Below, in pieces: positions 31,892-45,483 of a DNA stretch of 64,000 bases; the first letter of the stretch is position 1, and each line of letters opens with the position of its first letter. The position numbers were made by a program, and so were the translations under genes. This DNA comes from Brachypodium distachyon (lineage: Eukaryota > Streptophyta > Magnoliopsida > Poales > Poaceae). The notes under the pieces were generated by a model. It saw nothing but the letters and a program-made list of their open reading frames with translations. It was not told where the DNA came from and ran no database searches. The stretch is from contig NC_016134.3 in the NCBI RefSeq assembly GCF_000005505.3, forward strand, positions 3,782,001-3,846,000. Direction: 5' to 3'.

Positions 31892-34800
31892 CATGATGCA
31901 TGCCTTCTTTAATTTATGTTCTAAAAGGGGGCTAGCTAGATGCATATACGTACGACGGTTTTATTGGGGCCGTGTTGAGATCGATATATAACTTGTATAT
32001 TGAAGAAATTAAAGCTAGAGTTAGTTTTTATTCTAACTTCGGAAGTCACTATATATATGGAGAGAAGTGACTCAAGTTCTTTTCTTCTACCTTTTCAACT
32101 TTTCTTTTGTGGGATATGATGTTCATAATTTTTTTTCCTCGTAAGGACTGATCTCTCTTTTGGATATTGAAAAGAGGGAGAACTATAGGCATGTGCCGCC
32201 TTTGTTCAATGAATGTACAAGTGCTTACATATGCATGATTGGATAGAGTTGAACTTTTGTTCACTTGTATTTATGTGTTCAATTGTGTCGTCCTCTCAAC
32301 AGCTTTATCTCAAGTGTCCTTTTCACACAACTATACAGTAAGTAATTAATTAAGATGCATGCTACCGTGTTATTATATGTGGGGATCAGTTCACACGATC
32401 TCCCTTAACTATGAGTAATAATTTTATTCCCTAAAAAAACTATTAATTTTATCTTAAAAAAAGAGATCTAACTCTTTGCGTACTCCAATATTCCCAGAAA
32501 AGAAAGGAGTACTAGTAGCAACACACCACAAAAGCTAGGGGGAGAAAATTCCATTTACATTTGACACGCTTTCTATCTCAAAAGAGGAAAGGGTCGAAGC
32601 CAGAAAGAAAGATGAGCTACTACACAACCTTTGTCTTCGGATCGATCATACGCACCACAATGACTCACAAGTCACAACAACAAATACACCGCATCTATCA
32701 ATCAATCTATCCATGACTATCTATCTAGCTTGTACTTGCAAGCTCCCGATAGATTCTCCAAATCATTTGTCCAATCCCCACTAGGTTATTCCCAGCACCC
32801 ACGTGGAGAAATCCCCAGCCGTCGCTTTAAATACCTCGCCAGTCAGCTTGACGTCTCTTGCCGGTTTGCACAAGGCACCGGGGCATGTGCAGCTAGAGCT
32901 AGCTTGGATGCAACAAAAGAAATGGCTTTCTTGCTTGCAAAGTTGCAATCTTTTTGCTGCTATCTCTCGTACCGTCGTGGTACGTCTCATATCTCTCTCA
33001 TGCCGCATACGCGGCGTCCATATCGACGGATTGGGAAGCAATAAAGCCCGCTTTTCTATCGTGCGCTAGCCAAGACGCTTAATGGCATGTTTGGATGCAT
33101 TCATATATATCAAGTGCTATAGCTAGCTAACGGCAACCCATATGCTACCATATGGCAGCTAGCTGAGCTGGATGGATGGAGTTGAGTTGATAGATCAATG
33201 GAGGCGTGTGGTGGATGGATGGATGCTTCCACTTATAATTTGCTTGTTTGATACATGGACGGTTGTGGTTATTAGCTAGGGGTATATATGTACATACCTA
33301 CGTCATGCTCCCCTTTCCGTACGTGTGTTTCCGAGTATCACATAGCATCGACACCTACGTTAATGAGTCGATCCAATAATCGATCGACACGGCATATGAA
33401 TTCATAATGTACATGTAAGTACTGTCAAACATTCGTATTTTATTACGCATCTACACTATGATATTTTGTCTTTTGTATGCCTGTAAATTTTCATCGAAAA
33501 ATATATAAAATTGTGACCTACCAAAAATAGAAATCCAATGCTCCAAATCAATTAATTTCTAAAGCAGTAAATTTGTCTTCCTACACATGACATAAATAAT
33601 ATTTTTCCTTGAAAATTTACATGCATGATATTAAATAATTTAAATTCTTGTGTCATTCCAAATGTTTTTTTATCGAGGAGAACATGGTTCTGGGCTTCAT
33701 TTTGAATTTCCGATAAAAATACGAAAATAATTTCTAGTTCAAACTCATCATATTTTTTCCCATTAATTTATGAGGACATGTCAATACAAACTCATCTTAT
33801 TTTTTTCATTAATATCCAAATGTTTTTTTATCGAGGATTTGTGTTGAACTTCTTTTATATTCAAAGAATAGTTCTTTCTACATCAAGCACATGCTCACGG
33901 GTTACATCACTATCACACTTTTCTTTAAACACCAATTACGACGCAAACGCGCGCGCTGAAGACCAGAATCACGATTTCTTGAGATTGACGAATTAAGTCA
34001 CTATTGGCATCTTGCCATCGAGGTGCACATCAATTACCAATAAAAGATAATCCACCTTTATGACACACACAAGATGTCAAACCTGCTTCAATTAAGCATC
34101 CAACCAATGGTTGGTTCTCGTCATGCATGTTGTTACACTCGAACAATACTTAGTGTAGTGGATATTGATGCACGTCGGCTAAAGCGTAAGGTGGCATAAT
34201 CAACGGCCTTATGAATGAGGGTCGGCGTATACTCAACAAGGTTGACATGACGGTGTTCTTTGAATAGGCTCGGTCTCGTCCCAATGGAGCGTGACCTAGT
34301 ACTATGTTAGATGAGACATCGAGGGGAAGTTTGTCCTCGAGCTTGGGCCGAACTTACAGGTATTTCCAAGCTATGAGGTTTAGGAAATTCCTTGGTCTTT
34401 TTGGGCTCGGGCTACCCTCAATGAGAGTGAGAGAGCGATGAAAAGAGTGAAACTTGGTCCATATCTTAAGGTGAATAAAGTGGATGAATAGTATGGTCCA
34501 CGGTGGACCGTTTGGCTGACCCACTTATGTCTTCCTACTTTTGCTTCTACAGCTCTCTCTTCTTCTTTTTCTTAGTCCTATCACTTGACCATGGCTTGAC
34601 TTGTTGATTTTTTTTTACTGTGCTCATGTGCGGACCCAAATCTTGAGAGGGGGCAAAGTGATACAAAATGAGCCAACTGGGGGCATTCTTCCGACAAATA
34701 CACATGGGTCACAGCTGTCAACGTGGGTCCGCCCATGACAGTGCTTGACTTGAGTTGATTTTTGTCTCATATAAGAGATTTGGTTTACTACGACACATCA

Positions 34801-36394
34801 GTATCGTACTTTGAACACAGCTATGGCAGTATGCATGCTTGTGTGATCTAACCGTACGTACGCTTGACTCCAAATCACCAGCTAATAACCAGCCTGTCTA
34901 CTTAATTGGAGCACAACCAAACTGAATGGGTATGTAAGGCGCAACTATACATGCGTTTGACATTCCTTGGCACAGCATGATGCATGCAACAAAGTCTTGC
35001 ACGAATTCTCCCCGGAGGGGTACATATCTCTATCCACCGACCGAGATCAAATGGCGACCAATGAAGCTAGTTCCAAAATTGCAGGAAGTACAATCTTACC
35101 AAACTTTTGACAAAGCTAATCCACTTATCTAGCTGTACATGTACATGTGTACTTTCTCCATTCACAAATAAATGTACTTCTAAATTTGTCATTAAGTCAA
35201 ACTATTTTAGGTTTAATTTGGCTAACTCTGTAGAGTACATGACATCAAATCAATATATTATGAAACTACGTTCAAAAAATCTAAAGATATTAATTTAGTG
35301 TCATAAATGTTGCTATTTTTTTAATAAAATCGGCCGATTAATATTTTTGACTTAGACAAAACCTATAATAGTTTTGATTTAGGACAACAATAAGTACATT
35401 TATTTGTGAACGGAGGTCCGGAGTATATTATTCAGATGTTTGCAAGAAAAAACAAGAAAAAACTCTAGCTAGCTTAGATGATCGAGCTGGCTAATCCTTC
35501 CACCTATCACGGGCGCCGCCCAATTCCGCCGCGAACGCTAGGTCATGCTTTAATCTCTTTGTGCACGCTATAGCTTTGACCAGAGTCTGACGACTTAACT
35601 TAGTCGTTGTGTGGTGAAAGAGATGGTTCTTCTCTGCCTCTGCGGGCCGGCCGGCAGCTGGAGAATGAATTACGGAGTAAGTAGCTAGCTATGTGGAAAC
35701 GGGTAGCGTACAAGTCGGCAGTGGAAATTCGAGGTTGACGGTTGCATGGCTCTTAAACAACTCCGAGTGTTCAAACAAGTTTCGTCTCCTCCTTGCCGTA
35801 CGAGGAACATGGCGGAGCCAGAAACTGATTGAAGAAGGATGGTGCTAAGATAAATCTAGCGGTGCTATATGTGTGGGTTTTTCATATTTATGACATACAT
35901 AACTAACAATTTCTCTTTTGAACACTCTTGCTAGACCGGTGCTATAGCCACAGGTAGCACCACGACCCTGCCTCCGTCCGGATGTCCCGCCAAAAGGGTT
36001 TACAAGCAAGCAAAAACAGAAAAAGAGTGCCCGTTTGGAGCTCTGGGAAAGAGATACTCATTTCTTAACGGTTATAACTTTAACAACTTTTATTCTTCAG
36101 CAGAGATATTTTTTTCTAGAAAAAATAAAAGGCAACTCAAGGGAAATGACAGGCACTAGAATTCTCTCGCTAAGCCATGTGGTACAATCTTTCAAATCAA
36201 CCTCGACGCTACTCGTGGTTACGTAGTTACATATTGGGCCGCGCCCTGCGAGTAAGGTGGCAGCCGGATGCAGCCCAGCCCAACCCAAGAGACCGCAATC
36301 AGCGCAAGTCTCAAAAAAAAAAAAAGCTGCCACCGCCAGCCAGTCGGTCGCCCTATCTCGAACCTGCGAACCCCCATCCATTGATACCCCCGCC
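31892..36394. other. Intergenic between MYB and PsbP-domain genes
   Basis: About 4.5 kb, AT-rich. One MITE at 35152-35416. The stretch 34180-34720 is GC-richer and resembles retrotransposon spacer but shows no LTR ends I can pair. Around 32730-33070 overlapping short frames run on both strands with no known motif. Nothing else seen. Confidence 0.45.
35152..35416. mobile_element. Mariner/Stowaway-type MITE, about 265 bp
   Basis: Left end TTTCTCCATTCACAAATAAA followed by TGTACTT; right end AAGTACATTTATTTGTGAAC followed by GGAG. The inner arms pair as well: CAAACTATTTTAGGTTT against AAACCTATAATAGTTTTG. Exact ends are uncertain by a few bases. Confidence 0.75.
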
Positions 36395-37896
36395 ATGTCA
36401 TCCCGAGCTTGCTGCTCCGGCCTACCGGCGGCGCCGAATCATAAGATCCATCGAAGGAGCCCTCCTCGGCTCGCCTCTCCTGGCACCAGCAGCCGCCTTC
36501 CTCCTCCCCTCTGCTGTACCGGCGGGCGGGCTCGGGCACTTGTCTCTTGTTGTTCAGGTAAAGGATTCCTAAGCTTGCTTTGATGGATAATGGACTCTCT
36601 TTCAATTCAATTCGTCTGGGTCAAAACTCAAAAGAGGCTGAGAGATGTGGGGGGGAAGGATAATAGATGGAGGAGGAAGAACGCCATTGTAGCTCGGTCC
36701 CTCCGTCCGTCGCTTGCTGCTGCAGTTCCTGGCCGCCCTATGACTATGAGCTTGCCTGTCAGAAAGACGGAAAAAGTTGTGATTCTTAAATTCATGACTC
36801 GCCCCCAAGAACATCGCAGTGCGCCAGTGGCAGTAAGAAAGTTACAGCTAAGAATAATCTTGTTTTTACAGAAACCAATTGCTGAGAAGTAAATGAGTAT
36901 TGTGAAGTGTAGACTAGTTTCAGATAGCGCCATCATCTAGAACCTTGTGTTATTAATGTGAAAACCAACGATCTGAAGCCTTTCTTGTGCTAATATGCAT
37001 CGCCCATCATTAGTTTGCCAAATTTGTAAAGTACTATAGCAGCAAATATGCAGTTTTAGTGTTCATCATTGTCAAAATCAGTAGCACTGCATGCCACCAG
37101 ACTATTCCATTTGTTGCAAATTACAAGTAAGCTAAAGATTTTTGCAGTTCCCAGGAGGAATGTACTGTCCACACTCCTATCCGCATCAACAGTCCTGCTT
37201 CTCGGGCGAAAAAAGATCGGCCTAGCTGAGACCACTGGCGGTGCATTCAGGGAATACATCGACACCTTCGACGGCTACTCATTCCTGTACCCAAAAGGCT
37301 GGATCCAGGTCAAAGGAGCCGGCGCGGACATATTCTTCAGAGACCCAGTCCTCCTCGATGTGAACATGTCCGTCGATATATCATCCCCTTCATCGTCAAA
37401 CTACCAAACCGTCGAGGATCTAGGCCCTCCTGAGAAGGCTGCTGATGCAGTTCTCAAGCAGTACTTGACAGAGTTCATGTCGACCAGGCTAGGCGTTCGA
37501 CGTGAGTCGAATGTCTTGTCCGCATCGTCTAAGGTTGCTGATGATGGCAAGCTCTACTACCAAGTTGAGGTAAACCAATTAGTCTAAGTCAATGTTGATT
37601 TTAACTTGATATTCTCAATGTGTTTGCTGAATCCTTCTTGAACATTGAGATGTTATGTTATGTTGATCTTCCAGGTGAACATAAAGTCATATGCAAGCAA
37701 CAATGAGCTAGCAGTGATGCCGAAAGACAGGGTGCAAAGGTTGGAGTGGGATCGACGATACTTGACCGTCCTTGGTGTCGAGAACAATCGGCTCTACGCA
37801 CTCCGGCTGCAGTCACCAGAGCGGGTGCTCCTGGAAGAAGAGGGAGACCTGAGGAGAGTCATGGACTCCTTCAGGGTCAACAAGACGGAATTGTAG
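36395..37896 (+). CDS. PsbP domain-containing protein (PPD2-like), thylakoid lumen, 3 exons
   Basis: A chloroplast protein with a PsbP fold, related to the oxygen-evolving complex subunit PsbP but from the PsbP-domain (PPD) group, whose roles include photosystem assembly. Exons 36395-36557, 37148-37569 and 37675-37896 are joined by GT-AG sites in frame: 268 residues. The first 54 residues are Ser/Arg/Pro-rich with almost no acids, typical of a chloroplast transit peptide. Then comes PRRNVLSTLLSASTVLLLG, a twin-arginine followed by a hydrophobic stretch, as in lumen-targeting signals, ending near GLAETTGG. The mature part begins FREYIDTFDGYSFLYPKGW and includes GADIFFRDPVLLDVNMSV, YQVEVNIKSY and RRVMDSFRV near the C-terminus. 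The ATG at 36395 is the first in frame after a stop at 36254. I remember the Arabidopsis protein PPD2 (At2g28605) as the closest type; the subgroup call is less sure than the family. Confidence 0.88.
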
Positions 37897-38416
37897 CAAG
37901 ATGTAGGGTGAACAGCAGCAGCAACCAATGCTTTGTCAGCATGAACAACGGTAGTTTTACATGCCGATGCATTGGTTGCTTTGTCAGCTTGAGGCACAGA
38001 ATTTTGTACAGCCGATGCATTCTTTATTCCCTGCGAATATCCTTTTTTCTTTCTTGTAACAGATTGTATGTCCGTCATAATATGCAAAATTAGAATTGCA
38101 GAATTGATGTCAATAGTTTCTCATGTGAAATTCGGAGTATGCAACATTGAAATGAAATTTGACAAAAAGAAATCCCTAGTTTTCTACATCACAGATTTTC
38201 CAGCACAAAGATGTTTATAGGCAGCCGACGCTGATTGCATTGACTCCTGGCCTCTCAAATGCCATAGATGTTTGCACTTTACAAGCATGAAAATGAGCAT
38301 CTATTTGCTACCTCCAGTGGTGCCTCAAGAGACAGGTCACAACATTTACATGCTTTCTGCAGAAGAATCACAGGTATTGGATCAATACTTCAGTGTATGG
38401 TCATTGCAGTTTCAAA
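37897..38416. other. Short spacer between convergent gene ends
   Basis: 520 bases between the stop codons of the PsbP-domain gene (+) and the NEMF gene (-). It must hold both 3' UTRs. Within 37920-38000 two imperfect copies of CAATGCTTTGTCAGC / GTTGCTTTGTCAGCTTGAG occur. No further gene seen. Confidence 0.6.
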
Positions 38417-41400
38417 CTAGTTGTTTTTTGCAGCCTTTTTCCCTTTCTGCTTCTGCTTCTGCTTCAGTTGTGTGAGGCCAGGTGCAGTGATCTTGGCATT
38501 TCCAATGATTGCAGCCACCAATTCAGGATCCGTGCATGCCTTCATGAGTTCCTTCTCACGGTTCGTAGCATCAGGAATGTGCATGAATAAGCTCAAAGCA
38601 GTTTTGGCAGCTGAAACCAACAAAACAAAGACATCAGGATAGTTGATCCCCCAAAAAATAATACACAGAAAAAGGCAAAATGGCAAAGATTTCAATGTTC
38701 AAGGATGAGTAGAAATATTACCTTTTCCTTTCTTTGCAGTCCCCGGGGTAATCTTTACACGATATTTGTATGTCTGCAATGCATTATAAGGGGCACATAC
38801 CGGTACAGCATATAGCAAAATGTCACTTGGCAGTGGAATTCCAGTTAAGTAGTCCAAATCAATCAACTTTTCTTTCTCTTCATCACCAAGCTCATGGATA
38901 TCATCCTCATCCATGTCAATACTGCCATCAACAGGAGCAGAAGCACTTTTATCTGTAACATCTCTGCTTCTGCCAACATTCACATCAGTCGGAACCACCA
39001 CAGATGTGCTTTCCGGGCAATCACGAGAAAGATGTCCAGACCTTTTGCATTTGTAACAAATTTTTACTGAGTCTACTTCGCCTGAAACAGTAAAATATAC
39101 CAGGTCAGCTGAGAGACTAAAAGCAGCCACACAGAATCGCAATTTGCACCACTAATGTTGTAGGCTTGTAGTTTAATATTTGGACACTAATGAACTAACT
39201 GCTGATATATTATCTTTAGACCGGGACACCTGTGGACTGGACACAAACTATTCAGATGAGAATGGCTATGGATTATTTGGTCTGAGAGAATAAATAGTAG
39301 CCGCAAGTTTCTAGTCTAGCACATCTTTTAAGACCGTAATGGGTATTATGCTAGTCTCAAGTGAAGAGTATTAGTTATCCTGGCAGTCTAGCACAGGACC
39401 TCATCACTATGGTATGACACATAATTATTACCACAAAAATGTAAAAGGGAACCATCAAAAGTAGAAACTTATAAAGAAGAGAAATTTGTAATAAGTACCG
39501 GTTGACGATTTTGCTTGTTTTGCATTGGTGTCTTCTCCATCTTGTGAAGGTTTGCCCTTTTGTGAAGCTTTTCCAGAAGACTAGTATCAGAGAAAAAAGG
39601 TTGTCAGTTGTTGTCAGTTACTCAGTTACAATGCAAAAGAAGAGAATGCAATGGACATAAACAAAAGGGTAGTGGTGATATGGTGTTGTTACCGCAAGCA
39701 AAGCCATACGGATTTCTCTTTCTTCATCATCCTGCTCAGCATACTTCTCTTTAATCTTCTTAAGCTTACCTTTCTGTCCGCGACTTGTTTTAGGATTAGC
39801 AGTCTTTGTGTTATCCTTGCCTTTTTCTTGCTGCGAGTTACCTGGCTTTTTGACAGCTTCACCATTTTGAGGATCACTAGTAGATTCACAACTATTCTGT
39901 CCCTTCTTCAGTTTTCTTCTCTCAGCTTTTGATACATATGGTTTTTCTCGTTGTATCGTTTTCTTCACATCAAGATCATCAGTGTCTTCTGGTAAGCTTG
40001 AATGACTGCTGATGAGCAAAGAGCTTTTACCCGATACCTTCGCAGGGCCCAGACCAAGATTTTTATCAAGCAGATCCTCGAGTTGAGATGAAACAGAATC
40101 ATCACGTGTTTCTTCGTTGAAAGTGGAAGCTACTCCATTATTTTCCACAGTTTGGGCTTCAGAAAGCTGTTCAGATGAGCTGGCAGTACCCATGTTGCTT
40201 GGCTGATTAGAAGGGCTGGCATCATAATTTTGTTGAACACTGGTATAATCCCTGCTTGATTCATTTTCATGGATTCCCTTGCTTGTCTCATTGTCATTAG
40301 CAAGTTTGTCATCAAGTTCAGAAATATTATGCCGCTTCCAAGGCTCCACTTCGATTTCTGGAAGGGCCTCATCTTCACCCCTGATCCTCCTTTCATTTAG
40401 ATGAGATGCCAAGCAACTTTCATCCAAGCGGAAGAGGATACCAAAACCCATAACAAGGGGGTGAGGCGGGAGGAAATTTTTCTTGCCACGGATCATAAAA
40501 CTACCAACAGTGAGGTACTCGCCGGTGGGAGCTGTTTTGCTAACTTGATGAGGATACACCCACCAAGCACTCGTAACGATTTTTGAATCCCAAGCTTTGC
40601 TGTGGCAAACCTGCAGAGGAAGCTCATGATCAATATGCCAGATTCATATGAACACTCACTCTTCAGAAATCAGAAGTACTGCCATAACAACATGAAGTGA
40701 TAACATAATCACATATTGGACTCACAGTGAAACATCCTGCTTGGTTTAATGTCAAGGGTGGTATTGGACTGTCAGGTTTGTGATTCTTGATTATTGTACT
40801 GGAAGCTCCATGTAACTCAGCATGCACATACCTATTCAAGATGCACAATCAGCCAGTAGCTTCTGTAAGAACTCCAAAGAACTAACAAACAGTAGCTTCT
40901 GTAGGAACTCCGAAAAACTTATGAGGCATGATCAGTTACAATACAAACATACTTGACAGAAGAAAACAAAATACACTGATAATCCAGCAATAAGCTTTTA
41001 ATAATAAAAACATATCTCTTCCATCATTTGCAAGGTGAATGGGTACTTACAAATCTCCTTTAGACATATACCGCTTGACAACCAACTCATTTTGTTGAGC
41101 ATCTCGGCCACTGACAATCAGATAGTTTTCGCTGCTGATAAACCAATTGAATTTCTCAAACCAGTGAACTTTCCTCATATGAGTGATTGCAGCCACAGTT
41201 TTTTCCTACAAGGATCAAGATATGAAGGTTATTTTTAATATAATGCAAGATGATGAATTAAGACAACTTATTGGAACCATTACTGTTAAACATAATATGA
41301 GTGTATGACAGCTTGGTTCACAGGACAGGTAAAGCTTTTTATTGGCTCATTGGCCTTCTATTGTTAAAAATACCAGCACTCAACTAAACAAGTCAAATGA

Positions 41401-44400
41401 AGAATTTAGTTCTTTCTTTCAAGAGGATGATAATTAGATGAAGGATGAGACTGATTTGTGCAGGTTTACACACTTATAGAGAAAAATAAAACTTAATCAA
41501 CATGCTCTAATATCAGCAAAATGTAAACAGACAGTTTTTGCTTGGTAACAAAACACAATTGTACAGTACTTTCCTCAAAAAGATAATACTACAAGTGTAC
41601 AGTACAACGATAAGGAACCTGAGCAAGCTGAAGACGTGTCTTCTTCTCGGCCGCTTTGAAAGCTTTGTCATGCGCTGTGATAGTCTTCTCTTGTTTGGTT
41701 TCCTGTTTTTTCTTCATTTCATACCACCGCCTAGCATTTGCATGTGCAGAAAGTGATAAATCAACCTCTACCTATAAAATGCAAACAAAAGTTTGTCATG
41801 AAGATAAGAAAACAGCATAGAGAAATTGATAGTCGTATAACTTGGGCCACACAAGTAACATAGAAGTACAATCTGTAAGCAGATATAAATGTGGCATGTA
41901 TCCAACCTCCTCATTTCCCTCCTGACGTACCCTTTTTCGTGTAAGTACAAGTTAACTCTCCATCCAATCAATCTTCAGTATTTCAATTCAGGAAATAAAT
42001 CATTCATGTGATTTTTTAAAGGCAAAATAATGACAAGCGATACATTAATGCAACAACAAAAGTATTGATGACTGGAGCTCCTGCCAGTTTCTCGGAAAAA
42101 AAACTAGCATTATGTTCAGCATGGAAAATGTACGGCAAATCAATGAAACGGTAATAAAAGTACAATAGCAGGGATAAAAAAGTCAACAATCCAAATAGAA
42201 CTGTTGCTGGCATTTGGCACATTAGGTGAATTTAACCATACAGCCAACAATGCCAATAAGAAACAGTTCAAGTGTTCAATAAATAATGGACATTTTCATG
42301 ATATAGACAATGCTCGTTGTACAAACTAGGTGTTTGTGGAACATACCTTCTCAACAGGCGCAGTTTTCTCATCCTCATCCATGTCATCAAGATTATTGCT
42401 AAGAAGAAGAGTAATGCAATTATTTTCAAAACTAAGCTTATCAATTAGACCAGCAACTGGATTCCCAGCCCTTCTCTCTTCTTTGATCATGCGAGCAAGA
42501 GCTTCCCAACTCATCCCATTTGCAAGGGAAACACGAACAGCTACAATCGCTGCATCCACATCCTCCAAATTGTACTCAATTAGTTCTGCCATTTTGATGC
42601 AATGGTCTGCTTCCTTTCTCAATGTATGTACACGATTCTCCTGCATGGCAGAACAGATGAATGGGCTATTAGGTACGTAATATATTGCATGTGGAAGAAA
42701 ATATCCACCAAACAGAACCAAACTCAAGCAATGTGATTGCAAGTGTGTGTTGGGGGGTAAAGGTGGGAGAACCTGATCCAACTTTATTTTATTGAGCCTC
42801 TGGACTGCTGAATCCTCTTTTGCTTTCTGCTGTTGGTTCACCCTTTGACTTTCTATTTTGCTGTAGAACTCATCTAGTGCAGCATCAAATGTCTCAAATT
42901 CATCATATTCCCTTGCTTTAAATTGCTTCAGCAGGATAGGGCAGTATTCATCATATATCTGTGTATAGAAGCAATATAACAGTAATTACTTTAACATGGA
43001 TCCATTATATCATATGCAGATGCCTTGATTCAATAAGTCAGACAATTTTTATTACTCTATAGGTCTCCTACAAACATCACTACCCAAGAAAAAACAAATA
43101 TGCACAGTCCGTTACACAGCAGTACGAAAAGAAACATAGGGATAACAATAGGTCGATAGGCACACCTTTTGGTTAGTAGAAGACACTTCAGAGGGTGTGA
43201 TGTTCTTCTTTGCAGACATCTTATTCTGCATGAGAATGTACCCCTCGGGAATCCTTTGACCAGATATGATATCTACAAGCCAATCTTCAAACCTTGTAAC
43301 AGATTCAACAAGAGACTGAATAGTATGGTCATCAATACTGCTCTCTGGATCTTTCCCAACCTTTGTACTTGGAAGCAGCCCAGCATCTAATATGATATGC
43401 TCCGCTAGCGCCGGGCCATAAGCCAATGCCTCACCAAGAAGTGTCTTCAGAGTAGATTTATTTGATTGAGTGCCATTACTCGCCTTTGCATTTGAACCTG
43501 GCTGCTTAATTTTGACAGCAGACTTCTTTTCTGTTCTGTTAGATGGTTCTTCCAATTTATCAGTAACAGGGACTCCATCGTTGACGGATTCAGAAGGTTC
43601 ATGAGAATCAGCTGAATTAGGTGTAACTTGGGAAGAATCTTCACCATCAACTGTATTAGACAGTTTCAGTGTGTCTTTTAACTTTGTAAAGTCGGTCCTT
43701 TCAAAAGTACGGCAAGCTTCCACTGGATAGCGATGGCGTGACATGATAGCTAATCCTTTGTTGTCATCTCTGGAATTTTTACAATAAAAGATGAGCATAA
43801 ATCAGTAAAGATTAAGAAAATTCTTGGATTGCATATGAAATCATTGATATTTTCTTGTGCTAACTCCTAAACCTGTGCACCAGAGTAATGGCACCTAATA
43901 CATACAGTGAACTAAAATAGTACTGCACGAATTAGACAACCACCTATGAGAACGGAGTAGTGTCATCACTGTGTATTCCGAGTCTGTGAGGATGATATTT
44001 CCTTGTGCATACAGCTCCAGAATTATAAAATGTGCATTACTGCCAAGTCCAAATTGAAAAAGGATCATCTGCAGTTCAAACAAAGGAATCATTAAGTGCT
44101 CAACCCTCAACAGTAACAAAGCTGCTGGCTTCCAAAAATTTATCCAAGAGGATCTGAAATGAGAAGAGTACCCTATCATATCCTAGCATACGAACATCTT
44201 CAAGCCTCTTGCTACGAACATGTTTCCGCAGCTTCAGAGTGAATCCAGAAGGTGTGGTGCTCTTGTCACTGAAGAAATAGATACACAAGGAGATCTATAC
44301 ATTAATGTTCTGAAACAGCGACATCAGATAAACGTATACCAATGACAGTGAGCAGCATCAGACCGGACGTATTGAGTGGTGTGCAGCCTGACCCCACTTT

Positions 44401-45259
44401 CCATGAGCAACAAAACCTTCTCGCTCTCCCCTGACTCAGTGATTCCACTGCTGTTCATCAGCTTGAAAAGATAAGTCTGTCCAGGAGCAAAAAGGTCATG
44501 TAAAACATCACCTACTACATATACATAGCAAAAACCACATGCAGGGTGCAAGACTGGCACAACTTAAATGTAATCCACTAAAGGAGATGGTGCACTGGAT
44601 TGCTAGCAGTTCCTCCATGGAAATGGCAAATATCCAAACAAACCATTTGGTTCTCTAAGAGCAATAGAAAACACAATAACCCTATAGTATATCTCAACGA
44701 ATTGCGATATAACAGACACAGTCCCACCAGAATCAGATAACAAAAGGAAACCTCATAGCACAGCGAATCGCAATAAGCACAGAACACAATGATGGCCTAC
44801 ACCCTACCCTAGCCCCAAACTGTGTGTTCTAATTCATTTCTTAAATATCTCGTTTGTTGTAACAACCGAACCCAGTGGCACCAGTGCTCAAGTAAACTAG
44901 ACAAAACATTCCAGTATCATTCCAAGTGCCCCCAAAATCAGAAGAACATAGCCACCGCGGAAGCCACGCAGAAACCTACACGAGCCTTCGAGTCTGATCG
45001 CCGTCCGGTATATCTGCTCCAGTTCCTGCGGGGCGGCTATGCCGCTATCGCTAGTGCTCCCTACCTAGGGTTTTGCCGCGAGCGGAAGAGGAAGAGAGAG
45101 GGGAGGAAGGAAGATGGGTGGCGTGGGCAGGGCAGCGAGGCGTGGATGACAGACCTTGGGGGTGATGTCGTAGACGTTGGAGAGGCGCATGCCGATGAGG
45201 CGGCGGAGGCACTTGACCTCCGCCGCCACGTCCGCCGTCGTCATCCGCGCCTTCACCAT
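38417..45259 (-). CDS. NEMF: NEMF/Rqc2-like ribosome quality control factor, 14 exons, with a one-base frameshift in exon 11
   Basis: NEMF (yeast Rqc2) binds 60S subunits that still carry peptidyl-tRNA, recruits the Listerin ubiquitin ligase and directs CAT-tailing. Exons on the minus strand: 45259-45155, 44476-44364, 44268-44172, 44068-43944, 43769-43166, 42958-42773, 42640-42347, 41771-41619, 41205-41051, 40831-40726, 40611-39693, 39580-39499, 39081-38722, 38610-38417. All are GT-AG and all phases agree except inside exon 11. There a CCCC run at 40559-40562 adds one base within [12 protein letters not shown] and leads to TAG six codons on. Ignoring that base gives about 1163 residues. Domains: NFACT-N from the start ([32 protein letters not shown]), a coiled coil (about 390-510), NFACT-R ([21 protein letters not shown] ... 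about 570-720), a lysine-rich stretch, a CCHC zinc knuckle (about 988-1001) and NFACT-C ([20 protein letters not shown]). Either the gene is broken here or the base is an assembly error. Confidence 0.93.
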
Positions 45260-45365
45260 CTTCGCCGCCGCCGATGCTTTCCTGCTACCTTCCTTCCTTG
45301 CGGGGGTTCTCTTCTCCCTCTGCTGCCGTCGAGTCGTGAGAATGTGAGATGCGCGCTCACTGGGC
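45260..45365 (-). promoter_or_regulatory. 5' leader/promoter of NEMF
   Basis: GC-rich sequence directly upstream of the NEMF ATG, followed to the right by a block (from 45366) that belongs to the duplicated NLR unit. On the minus strand the nearby GGGCC and TGGGC(T) motifs resemble site II elements common in plant ribosome and mitochondrial gene promoters. Confidence 0.4.
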
Positions 45366-45391
45366 TAAGCATGGCCCACCTCAGCCCTTAT

Positions 45392-45483
45392 TATGCTGGG
45401 CCGGGTCGGGCTGGACATACGACTGTAATTTTGTCTACTATGCTGGGCCGGGTCGGGCTGGATGTACGGCTGTAATTTTTGTC
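45392..45483. repeat. Tandem 47-base repeat at the left end of unit 1
   Basis: Two copies (45392-45438, 45439-45483) of TATGCTGGGCCGGGTCGGGC followed by TGGA, a variable GTACG-like part and CTGTAATTTTTGTC. Unit 2 has only one, altered, copy near 55604. Confidence 0.75.

Noticed and set aside
34180..34720. Possible retrotransposon LTR between MYB and PsbP genes
   Set aside because: No paired TG...CA ends or target duplication could be found, so no boundaries can be supported.
36590..36892. 100-codon frame downstream of PsbP exon 1
   Set aside because: It lies wholly in intron 1; joining 36557 to 37148 gives a continuous PsbP-domain protein without it.
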